Below, piece by piece: positions 20,782 through 26,688 of a DNA stretch of 26,688 nt. The DNA is taken from the NCBI GenBank assembly GCA_035461385.1, contig DATHVI010000188.1, forward strand, positions 1 through 26,688. Direction: 5' to 3'. How positions within the stretch are numbered: the first letter of the stretch is position 1; each line of letters starts with the position of its first letter. The notes under the pieces are model-generated. The model did not search any database. It was not told where the DNA came from and saw only the letters and a program-made list of their open reading frames with translations. The translations under genes and the position numbers were made by a program. Source of the DNA: DATHVI01 sp035461385 (GTDB lineage: Bacteria; Actinomycetota; Thermoleophilia; Solirubrobacterales; 70-9).

Positions 20782-21416
20782 TCGTCGAGGATCTCGCGCT
20801 GCTCCGCGACGGGCTCGAGAGGGTGCTCGCCGCCCACGGCTTCGAGGTCGCGACGGCGCCCGACGCCGACGCGTTCCGTGACGAGCTCGACTCCGGCGGG
20901 CCGCCGGACGTCTGCATCGTCGACGTGCGCCTGCCGCCGACGTTCACCGACGAGGGGATCCGCGCGGCGCTCGCAGCCCGTGAGCGCCATCCCGGGCTCC
21001 CGATCCTGGTCCTCTCGCAGTACGTCGAGCGCACCTACGCGCGCGAGCTCCTGGCGCAGGGCGCGAGCGCGGTCGGCTACCTGCTCAAGGACCGAGTCGC
21101 CGACGTCGGCGACTTCGTCGACGCGGTCCGTCGCGTCGCCGGCGGCGGCACCGCCCTCGACCCCGACGCGGTCCGTCAGCTCGTCGGCGGGCGCGAGGAC
21201 GCGGGGCCGCTGGGCGAGCTCACCGGACGCGAACGCGAAGTCCTCGAGCTCGTCGCCGAGGGACGGTCGAACGCCGGGATCGCGACCGCGCTCGGGATCA
21301 GCGTCAGCGCGGTCGAGAAGCAGGTCTCGCGGGTGTTCGAGAAGCTCGGGCTGGCCGAGTCCGAGCACGACCACCGGCGGGTGCTCGCGGTCCTCGCCTG
21401 GCTCGGCGAGGCCTGA
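20769..21416 (+). CDS. NarL/LuxR-family response regulator
   Basis: A 215-residue DNA-binding regulator. The receiver domain (1-120) has the acidic pair in VEDLALL, the phospho-acceptor Asp52 in CIVDVRLPP, the switch Ser in LVLSQYVE and the Lys in YLLKDRV. The LuxR-type HTH (about 150-212) starts LTGREREVLELVAEGRSNAG and includes VSAVEKQVSRVFEKLGL. It should be phosphorylated by the kinase encoded just upstream, whose stop it overlaps by 13 nt. A hairpin cluster after 21417 ends the unit. Confidence 0.95.
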   Translation: MRALIVEDLALLRDGLERVLAAHGFEVATAPDADAFRDELDSGGPPDVCIVDVRLPPTFTDEGIRAALAARERHPGLPILVLSQYVERTYARELLAQGASAVGYLLKDRVADVGDFVDAVRRVAGGGTALDPDAVRQLVGGREDAGPLGELTGREREVLELVAEGRSNAGIATALGISVSAVEKQVSRVFEKLGLAESEHDHRRVLAVLAWLGEA

Positions 21417-21419
21417 GCC

Positions 21420-21466
21420 GGGGGCGGGCCCCCCGCGCCCCGCCGGCGCGGGCTGAGCCGCTCAGC
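21420..21466. terminator. Hairpin cluster between convergent genes
   Basis: GGGGG (21420-21424) and CCCCC (21429-21433) form one short stem. GCTGAGC (21452-21458) and GCTCAGC (21460-21466) form a perfect 7-1-7 inverted repeat. They fill the 79-nt gap between the response regulator and the small basic protein gene on the other strand, and probably terminate both. Confidence 0.55.
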
Positions 21467-21495
21467 GGGCAACCCGCGCCTCGCCCGCGTCCCGG

Positions 21496-21840
21496 TCAGG
21501 AGTTCTTCTTGCGGTTGACGGCCGCTAGCAGCTGACGCTTGGTCATCTTCGAGCGGCCCTCGATGTTGTACTTCTTCGCCTCGTTGTAGAGCTGGTCGCG
21601 GGTCTGGCCGCCGCCGCCCGTGCCCGAGCGCTTGCCGCCGCGACGGCCTGAGGAGATGTCCTGGGTCGAGGTCCTCGAGCGCTGGCGAGACTCGCCGTGG
21701 CGCGCACGCTCCTTCTGCACCGTGCGTGCGGCGATCTCCTTCGCGCGACCCTCCGGCCGCCCCTGCGACTTCTGGCTCTTCTTCACGTGCTCGTACTGGC
21801 GAGCGCGCTTGGTTCCCTTCTTTATCCCACGCGGTGGCAT
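21496..21840 (-). CDS. Small basic 'plasmid stabilization' protein with C-terminal SAP/Rho-N-like helices
   Basis: A 114-residue very basic protein: KKGTKRARQYEHVKKSQKSQ near the N-terminus, then EIAARTVQKERARHGESRQ, SRTSTQDISSGRRGG, a glycine hinge, and a C-terminal TRDQLYNEAKKYNIEGRSKM-type helix-extended-loop-helix like the Rho N-terminal/SAP fold. It belongs to a family often labelled plasmid stabilization protein although it is chromosomal in many actinobacteria. A nucleic-acid-binding, histone-like role is likely from charge and the SAP-like end; a role in plasmid maintenance is not supported here. ATG 21840 has a perfect AGGAGGT 6-7 nt upstream, the strongest SD in the window, suggesting high expression. 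Confidence 0.85.
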   Translation of the reverse strand: MPPRGIKKGTKRARQYEHVKKSQKSQGRPEGRAKEIAARTVQKERARHGESRQRSRTSTQDISSGRRGGKRSGTGGGGQTRDQLYNEAKKYNIEGRSKMTKRQLLAAVNRKKNS

Positions 21841-21933
21841 CTGTCCACCTCCTGTTCGCTCAGCGAGCGCCTACCCCGTCGCCCGGGCCGGAAAACCGCT
21901 CTCCGAGCGGCCCGCCTCGAGCAGCGCGACCGC

Positions 21934-23487
21934 TCAGCCGCCCTGCGCCGCCGGCGGCTCGCGCGGCTCGAGCGGGTCGACCGCCGGGCCGTTGAGGACC
22001 TCGCCGAGCGCACCGAAGCGCGACCCGTGGCAGGGGCACTCCCAGGTCCGCTCGGCGCCGTTCCAGCGTACGAGGCAGCCGAGATGGGTGCAGCGGGCGG
22101 AGACCGCGTGGAGCTCTCCCGCGGGGTCGCGGTAGACGGCGCGGCGCCCGGGACCGGCGCCGACCACCCGCCCCTCCCCCGGCTCGAGCTCGTCGGCGCC
22201 CGATCGCCGGCGCAGGCGGTCGGCGACGAAGTGCGCCCCGGCGGAGAGGTTGTGCTCGGCCAGCGGCCGGATGCTCCGCCGCCCCGGCAGCCGCCAGGGG
22301 TCGAACGCCTCCGACCATCGGCTTCGGCGGCCGCCCGCGGTGTCGACCATCATCCGCGCCGCCGTGGTCCCCATCGCCAGCCCCCACTTGCTCAACCCGG
22401 TCGCGGTCAGCACCCGGTCCGACCCCGGCCGGAGGCGGCCGACGTAGGGAAGCAGGTCCTCGGGCACGTAGTCGTGGGCGCTCCAGCGGTGCTCGACCGC
22501 GACCGCGCCGAGGCGCTCGCGCGCCCACCCGGCGAGCGCCCGCAAGCGCTCGACCGGCTCGCCGCGGGCGAACGGCTCGCCCTCGCCGGCGACGAGCGCG
22601 AGCTGCTCGCGGCCGTGCCGAAGCGAGCGGATCGAGTGCGGCTGCGAGGAGGCGCTCAGGTACATCTCCGGCGGCGGCGGTCCTTCGAGCCGGGCGGTTA
22701 GGGCGTACGAGCGTGACGGCTTCGCGCGCGCGAACAAAAGCCCGCGATCGGCGAACGGGAGCTGGGTCGCGACGATCACGTGGCCGGCGCGCACCCGCAG
22801 CCCGCCGGCGGTCGCGACCCCGTCGCCGGTCAGCCCGACGACCGCCGTCCGCTCGTAGATCCGCGGGCCGTCGCGGTCGAGCTCCGCAGCCAGCCCCTCG
22901 AGGTAGGCGACCGGGTCGAGCTCGGCCTGGTCGCGAGCGCGGATCGCACCGGCGGTGGCGAACGGAAGTCCGGCCTCCGGGACGACGTCGACCTCGAGCC
23001 CGGCCCCGGCGGCCGCCTCGGCCTCGCGCTCGACCGCGTCTCGCTCGGCCGGGCGCTCGGCGTAGACGAGGTGGGCTTTGCGGCGCAGGTCGCAGTCGAT
23101 CCCGAGCGACTCGGCGAGCGCGACCACCGTTGCGAGCCCGGCCTCGTTCGCCTCGGCGTAGGCACGCGCCGCCTCCGGCCCGTGCCGGGAGATCAGCGAC
23201 GAGTAGACGAGGCCATGGAGCCAGGTGACCTTCGCCGTCGTGTTGCCGCTCACGCCGGCGCCGACTCGGCGCCGCTCGAGCACCGCCACCCGGGCCCCGT
23301 CGCGGGCCGCGAGCAGCGCCGCCGTGAGCCCGACGATCCCGGCGCCGGCGACGACGACGTCGACCTCGAGGTCGTGGTCTAGCGCCGGGCGCGTCGCCGC
23401 CGGACGGCGGTCAAGCCACGGCGAGACCGCGCGGCCGGGCAGCTCGGGATCGCCACCCGCTCCCGTCGCGCCACCGGTCGAGTTCAT
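21934..23487 (-). CDS. FAD-dependent oxidoreductase with C-terminal Rieske domain
   Basis: A 517-residue protein. Residues about 40-390 are a DAO-type FAD enzyme: VVVAGAGIVGLTAALLAARD (dinucleotide motif), GVSGNTTAKVTWLHG, and near the end of the domain RVLTATGLSKWGLAMGTTAA, the second FAD contact. Residues about 440-510 are a Rieske [2Fe-2S] domain with CTHLGC and CPCHGSRF providing both Cys-His pairs. Relatives (YhfW-like) carry out unknown oxidations; substrate cannot be told. It has no signal peptide. It starts at ATG 23487, 44 nt after the stop of the acyl-CoA synthetase gene on the same strand. Confidence 0.92.
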   Translation of the reverse strand: MNSTGGATGAGGDPELPGRAVSPWLDRRPAATRPALDHDLEVDVVVAGAGIVGLTAALLAARDGARVAVLERRRVGAGVSGNTTAKVTWLHGLVYSSLISRHGPEAARAYAEANEAGLATVVALAESLGIDCDLRRKAHLVYAERPAERDAVEREAEAAAGAGLEVDVVPEAGLPFATAGAIRARDQAELDPVAYLEGLAAELDRDGPRIYERTAVVGLTGDGVATAGGLRVRAGHVIVATQLPFADRGLLFARAKPSRSYALTARLEGPPPPEMYLSASSQPHSIRSLRHGREQLALVAGEGEPFARGEPVERLRALAGWARERLGAVAVEHRWSAHDYVPEDLLPYVGRLRPGSDRVLTATGLSKWGLAMGTTAARMMVDTAGGRRSRWSEAFDPWRLPGRRSIRPLAEHNLSAGAHFVADRLRRRSGADELEPGEGRVVGAGPGRRAVYRDPAGELHAVSARCTHLGCLVRWNGAERTWECPCHGSRFGALGEVLNGPAVDPLEPREPPAAQGG

Positions 23488-23531
23488 CGACCCCGCCGTA
23501 CCCCAGCTCCCGACCCCGAAACGGCGCGCGC

Positions 23532-25235
23532 TCAGACGAGCTCGCGCTTCAGGACCTTGCCGGTCGCGTTGCGAGGCAGCGAGTCGACGAATTCGACGTC
23601 GCGCGGGACCTTGAACCGGGCCAGGTTCGCCTTCACCAGGTCGCGGACGTCGGCCTCGCTCAGGCTCGCCCCCTCGTAGACGGCGACGAACGCCTTCAGC
23701 CGCTGGCCGAACTCCTCGTCGTCGACGCCGACCACCGCCACCTCGCGGACCGCCTCGTGGCCGGCGAGCAGGTCCTCGACCTCGCGTGGGAAGACGTTCT
23801 CACCGCCCGAGACGATCATCTCGTCGTCGCGGCCGTCGATGAACAGGCGGCCCTCGGCGTCGCGGTGCCCGACGTCCCCTGAGGACAGCAGGCCGGCGAG
23901 CGCCTCCTTGCCGCCGCCGCCGGTGTAACCCTCGAACGCCATCTGGTTGCCGACGAAGACGCGGCCGGTGGTGCCGGGCGGCACCTCCTCGCCGTCCTCG
24001 TCGACGACCAGCAGCTTCGTGCCCCGCGGCGGCCGCCCTGCGGTCCCCGGCGCGGCGCGCAGGTCCTCCGGCGTCGCGATCGTCGCCCACGCGACCTCGG
24101 TCGAGCCGTAGAGGTTGTAGAGGTTGTCGCCGAACGTGTCCATCCACCTCGTCGCCAGCGGCCCGGGAAGCGCCGAGCCGCTCGCCGCTGTGACCCTCAG
24201 CGAGGAGACGTCGTAGCGGCGAATCACGTCGTCCGGGAGCTCGAGGATGCGCTGCATCATCACCGGGACGACGATCAGCGCGGCGGCGCGGCTGTCGGCG
24301 ACCGCGCGCAGGGTCTGCTCGGGGTCGAAGCGCCGCCGGAGGACGTAGGTCGAGGTCAGCGAGAGACCGAGGGCGAAGTGGACGAAGCCCCAGGAGTGGA
24401 ACATCGGCGCCGCGATCACCGTCCGCTCGCGCGCCCGCAGCGGGATCCGGGAGAACATCGCCGCGACCGGCGCGAGCGAGTCTGGTTGGCTGCGCTGGGC
24501 GCCCTTCGGGGTCCCGGTCGTACCCGACGTGAGGATGACGAACTTCGCGGCGCGCTCGGGGGGCTCGAGGTCGGCGGCCGGGCTCGCGGCGATCAGCTCG
24601 TCGATCGTCGGATCGGCCGCGGCGCGCTCCCGCGCCGCGGCATCTCCTCGTGCGCCGTCGCGATCCCGCCAGGCGACGTAGCGCCGAATTCCCCCGCCCG
24701 CATCGGCGAGCAGGCCGGCGAACTCCTCGTCGTAGATCAGCACCCGCGGCCGCTCGCTCTCGACCACGCCAGCGAGCTGCGGGGCGGCGAAGGCGGTGTT
24801 CATGTAGAGCCCGGTTGCCCCGAGCTTCGCCGCCGCGAGCGTCGACTCGATGAACCCGCGGTGGTTGCGGCACATGATCGCCACCCCATCGCCCTCACCG
24901 ACGCGCGCGTCTCGAAGCCCGCGCGCGAGCGCATTCGAGCGCCGATGGATCTCGGCGAACGAGAGCGTGCCCGACTCGTCCTCGACCATCGGCGCATCGC
25001 CGCGGGTGGCCGCGGCGGCGGCGATCCCCGCCGCCGGCGACGCGCCCCAGCGGCGGAGCTCGCGGGCAACGCGGGCGACCTTGTCGGGTCGCATCGGTCG
25101 GATGACGCCGGCCTGCGCGAGCATTCGGAGGTTGAACGGCACGTCGGCCAGCTGTCCGAGCGAGCCGACGTTCGCCCGGCCGAGCCCCGCCAGCGTCCGG
25201 GTCAGGAGTCCGGGATCGATCCGCCCTCTCGCCAC
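23532..25235 (-). CDS. Acyl-CoA synthetase (AMP-forming, fatty-acid type)
   Basis: A 567-residue enzyme of the ANL superfamily. After a 75-residue N-terminal extension the adenylation domain shows the P-loop LTSGTTGTPKGAQRS (near residue 245), YGSTEVAWAT, and SSGDVGHRDAEGRLFIDGR; the C-terminal part has DEMIVSGGENVFPREVEDLL and the catalytic Lys in NATGKVLKREL. It activates a carboxylic acid, probably a fatty acid, to its CoA ester; the chain length cannot be told. GTG 25235 lies 7 nt after TAGGCT. It heads a possible unit with the FAD-Rieske gene. The N-terminal extension (SLGQLADVPFNLRMLAQAG) is of a type seen in mycobacterial FadD proteins. Confidence 0.92.
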   Translation of the reverse strand: MARGRIDPGLLTRTLAGLGRANVGSLGQLADVPFNLRMLAQAGVIRPMRPDKVARVARELRRWGASPAAGIAAAAATRGDAPMVEDESGTLSFAEIHRRSNALARGLRDARVGEGDGVAIMCRNHRGFIESTLAAAKLGATGLYMNTAFAAPQLAGVVESERPRVLIYDEEFAGLLADAGGGIRRYVAWRDRDGARGDAAARERAAADPTIDELIAASPAADLEPPERAAKFVILTSGTTGTPKGAQRSQPDSLAPVAAMFSRIPLRARERTVIAAPMFHSWGFVHFALGLSLTSTYVLRRRFDPEQTLRAVADSRAAALIVVPVMMQRILELPDDVIRRYDVSSLRVTAASGSALPGPLATRWMDTFGDNLYNLYGSTEVAWATIATPEDLRAAPGTAGRPPRGTKLLVVDEDGEEVPPGTTGRVFVGNQMAFEGYTGGGGKEALAGLLSSGDVGHRDAEGRLFIDGRDDEMIVSGGENVFPREVEDLLAGHEAVREVAVVGVDDEEFGQRLKAFVAVYEGASLSEADVRDLVKANLARFKVPRDVEFVDSLPRNATGKVLKRELV

Positions 25236-25242
25236 CGAGCGA

Positions 25243-25248
25243 AGCCTA
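25243..25248 (-). promoter_or_regulatory. -10 box of the acyl-CoA synthetase gene
   Basis: TAGGCT on the minus strand, 7 nt before GTG 25235. It predicts a leader of 0-1 nt; there is no SD. Confidence 0.4.
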
Positions 25249-25268
25249 TCGACGCGGTGGCGGCGGCC

Positions 25269-25284
25269 GCGCGGGTTCCCGCGC
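25269..25284 (-). terminator. Terminator after ispF
   Basis: GCGCGGG and CCCGCGC form a 6-7 bp stem with a 2-4 nt loop, 52 nt downstream of the ispF stop and before the promoter of the next minus-strand gene. No T-run. Confidence 0.5.
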
Positions 25285-25335
25285 TTGAGCAGGCGGCCGG
25301 CGCGGGGCCGACGCGAACGCCACCGTCGAAGTGCG

Positions 25336-25794
25336 TCAGAGCTCGAGCTCGACGATCGCGACCGCGACGCAGGCGATCCCCTCGCCGCGGCCGATCCAGC
25401 CCATGCCCTCGTTGGTGGTCGCCTTGACGCTCACCGGGGCGCCCAGGGTCTCGCTGAGGTTGCGCTCGATCTCATTCCGATGCGGGCTGATCGCGGGCGC
25501 CTCTGCGACGAGGGTGGCATCGGCATTGACCGGCCGCCCGGGAAGCATCCCGACGACCGTGCGCAGCAGGTCGAGCGACTGGGCGTCGCGCCAGCGCTCG
25601 TCGTCGGCCGGGAAGTGCTGGCCGAGATCGCCGAGGCCGGCGGCCCCGAGCACCGCGTCGCAGACCGCGTGCGTGAGGACGTCGGCGTCGGAGTGGCCGG
25701 CGAGCCCGCGATCGTGGTCGATCTCGACCCCGCCGAGGACCAGCCGGCGGCCGTCGGCGAACGGATGGCTGTCGTATCCGATCCCGATTCTCAT
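25336..25794 (-). CDS. ispF: 2-C-methyl-D-erythritol 2,4-cyclodiphosphate synthase
   Basis: A 152-residue enzyme of the MEP isoprenoid pathway that turns CDP-methylerythritol 2-phosphate into the cyclic diphosphate, releasing CMP. GYDSHPF carries the zinc ligands Asp8 and His10, GHSDADVLTHAVCDAVLGAA the third ligand and substrate contacts, and TTNEGMGWIGRGEGIA the C-terminal conserved loop. Full length. It starts at ATG 25794, 43 nt after the stop of the PHP gene. ispD, its usual partner, is not in the window. In Bacillus and in many relatives ispF lies near cysS; here they are 6 kb apart. Confidence 0.96.
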   Translation of the reverse strand: MRIGIGYDSHPFADGRRLVLGGVEIDHDRGLAGHSDADVLTHAVCDAVLGAAGLGDLGQHFPADDERWRDAQSLDLLRTVVGMLPGRPVNADATLVAEAPAISPHRNEIERNLSETLGAPVSVKATTNEGMGWIGRGEGIACVAVAIVELEL

Positions 25795-25837
25795 CGGGGG
25801 CCCCGGGTCAAGCTCGCCGCGGATCCCGCCGGCTCCA

Positions 25838-26662
25838 CTACCCCAGCTCCTCGAGCCTGCGCACCCGGCCCTCGAAGACCGCGACGCGGTCGATGCCCCA
25901 CCCGCGCATCCGGTCCACCGTCGACTCGTACTCCCAGCCGATGTGCTCGGGCAGGTGGGCGTCCGAGGAGAGCGCGAACGCGGCCCCCGCGTCGATGCAC
26001 ATCTCGACGAATGCGTCGGCCGGGTAGAGCTCGCCGACCGGCTTTCGCAGTCCCGCGGTCGAGATCTCGACCGTGACGCCCGACTCGGCGATCGCCTCGA
26101 TCGCCGGCTCGTAGAAGAAGCGCAGGTCGCCCCGCGGACGCCGGTCGTCGTCGCCCCAGTACTTGATCAGGTCCGGGTGGGCGAGGATGTCGTAGAGGCC
26201 GCTGCGGGCCGCTTCGGCGAGGAGCTCGAAGTAGCGTCGCCAGACGCGCTCCGGCTCGGGATTGCCCTCCCAGGCGTCGAAGATCCGGAAGTCGACCGCG
26301 CCGTCGCCGACGAAGTGCACCGAGCCGACGACGTAGTCCCACTCGTGGCGATCGAGCAGGCTCGCGATCCGGTCCTCGCGTCCGTGGACGAAGTCCATCT
26401 CGATCCCGAGCCGCAACGGGGTCGAGGCGACGAACTCGCAGTAGGCCCCGAGGTCGTCGGTTGCGCTCTCCTGCCAAAACGGGTGGTCCCAGACCTCGAG
26501 CGCCTCGGTGAACCGGTGGATGTGCTCGGAGACGCCGAGCTCCTCGACATTGGCCGCCCGGGCCGCCTCGAGGTAGCGATCGACGGTCTCGCTCGTGAAG
26601 TACCGCTCCGGCGTCGCGTCGGCGTCGTCGGGGCGGAGGTGAACGTGATAGTCCGTCAGCAT
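25838..26662 (-). CDS. PHP-domain phosphatase, histidinol-phosphatase HisK-like
   Basis: A 274-residue metal-dependent phosphoesterase. DYHVHL gives the first metal-binding HxH (His6, His8), GVSEH the next His, GIEMDFV an acidic ligand, VGSVHF another His, ILAHPDLIKYWG the sixth ligand region, and SSDAHLPEHIGW the final Asp-His. The order and length match HisJ/HisK-type histidinol phosphatases, the penultimate step of histidine synthesis, though other small phosphate esters are possible. No other his gene is present. ATG 26662 follows TAGCGT by 9 nt. Confidence 0.85.
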   Translation of the reverse strand: MLTDYHVHLRPDDADATPERYFTSETVDRYLEAARAANVEELGVSEHIHRFTEALEVWDHPFWQESATDDLGAYCEFVASTPLRLGIEMDFVHGREDRIASLLDRHEWDYVVGSVHFVGDGAVDFRIFDAWEGNPEPERVWRRYFELLAEAARSGLYDILAHPDLIKYWGDDDRRPRGDLRFFYEPAIEAIAESGVTVEISTAGLRKPVGELYPADAFVEMCIDAGAAFALSSDAHLPEHIGWEYESTVDRMRGWGIDRVAVFEGRVRRLEELG

Positions 26663-26671
26663 CGCCCAGGT

Positions 26672-26677
26672 ACGCTA
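26672..26677 (-). promoter_or_regulatory. -10 box of the PHP phosphatase gene
   Basis: TAGCGT on the minus strand, 9 nt before ATG 26662. It predicts a 2-3 nt leader for the phosphatase-ispF unit. Confidence 0.4.
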
Positions 26678-26688
26678 GCCGCGGATGA

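Noticed and set aside
1..26688. CRISPR arrays, insertion sequences, prophage or attachment sites
   Set aside because: I found no regularly spaced repeats, transposase, integrase or phage proteins; the tRNA-Thr 3' end is not repeated elsewhere in the window.

Overview
The window is a very GC-rich, gene-dense chromosomal segment from an actinobacterium. I infer the Thermoleophilia (Solirubrobacterales/Gaiellales type) from the combination of a SigH-type sigma factor next to rlmB and cysS, a histone-like 'plasmid stabilization' protein, GTG/TTG starts, and apparent leaderless promoters; this placement rests on recall of families and gene order, not on a search. I see no insertion sequence, prophage, CRISPR array or rRNA. 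One tRNA gene (Thr, anticodon TGT) is present.

Layout. 1-116: the 3' end of an unidentified plus-strand gene. 336-950: a lipoprotein with its own promoter, which lies in an imperfect tandem duplication. 1093-3964 (minus): a tightly coupled four-gene unit with two TadE-like minor pilins, a protein with a degenerate ParA/TadZ-like P-loop, and a TadG-like protein fused to two peptidoglycan hydrolase domains (VanY and SLT). No Tad motor or secretin gene accompanies it. 4152-6489 (minus): a PhoU-like DUF47 protein, a PiT phosphate transporter and two small membrane proteins. 6600-8022 (minus): UDP-GlcNAc 2-epimerase and pterin carbinolamine dehydratase. 8095-9428 (plus): a BtuF-like cytoplasmic binding protein and an SRPBCC protein. 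9500-11868: a rhomboid protease divergent from a DUF4383 membrane protein, then an alpha/beta hydrolase. 11795-12425: debris of two divergent genes that both lost their 5' halves.

12521-16357 (minus): tRNA-Thr, an iron-alcohol-dehydrogenase-family protein, a natural PlsC-GpsA fusion that joins two steps of phospholipid precursor synthesis, an ECF sigma factor and a single-pass membrane protein. 16447-19409 (minus): cysS-rlmB-sigH, the same order as in Bacillus subtilis. 19510-21416 (plus): a NarL-type histidine kinase/response regulator pair. 21496-25235 (minus): a small basic protein, an FAD oxidoreductase with a C-terminal Rieske domain, and an acyl-CoA synthetase. 25336-26662 (minus): ispF and a PHP-family phosphatase. 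ispF and cysS, close together in many genomes, are here separated by about 6 kb of accessory genes.

Regulation visible in the sequence. Many transcription units begin with a TAnnnT -10 box only 6-10 nt before the start codon, which predicts leaderless or near-leaderless mRNAs. sigH is the exception: it has a TTGACA promoter and a leader of about 120 nt with a strong hairpin. A 42-nt intergenic element occurs twice, each time just downstream of a minus-strand gene in the same orientation. The most unusual items are the pilin-anchored wall hydrolase unit, the shared 42-nt element, the double-truncation scar and the PlsC-GpsA fusion.
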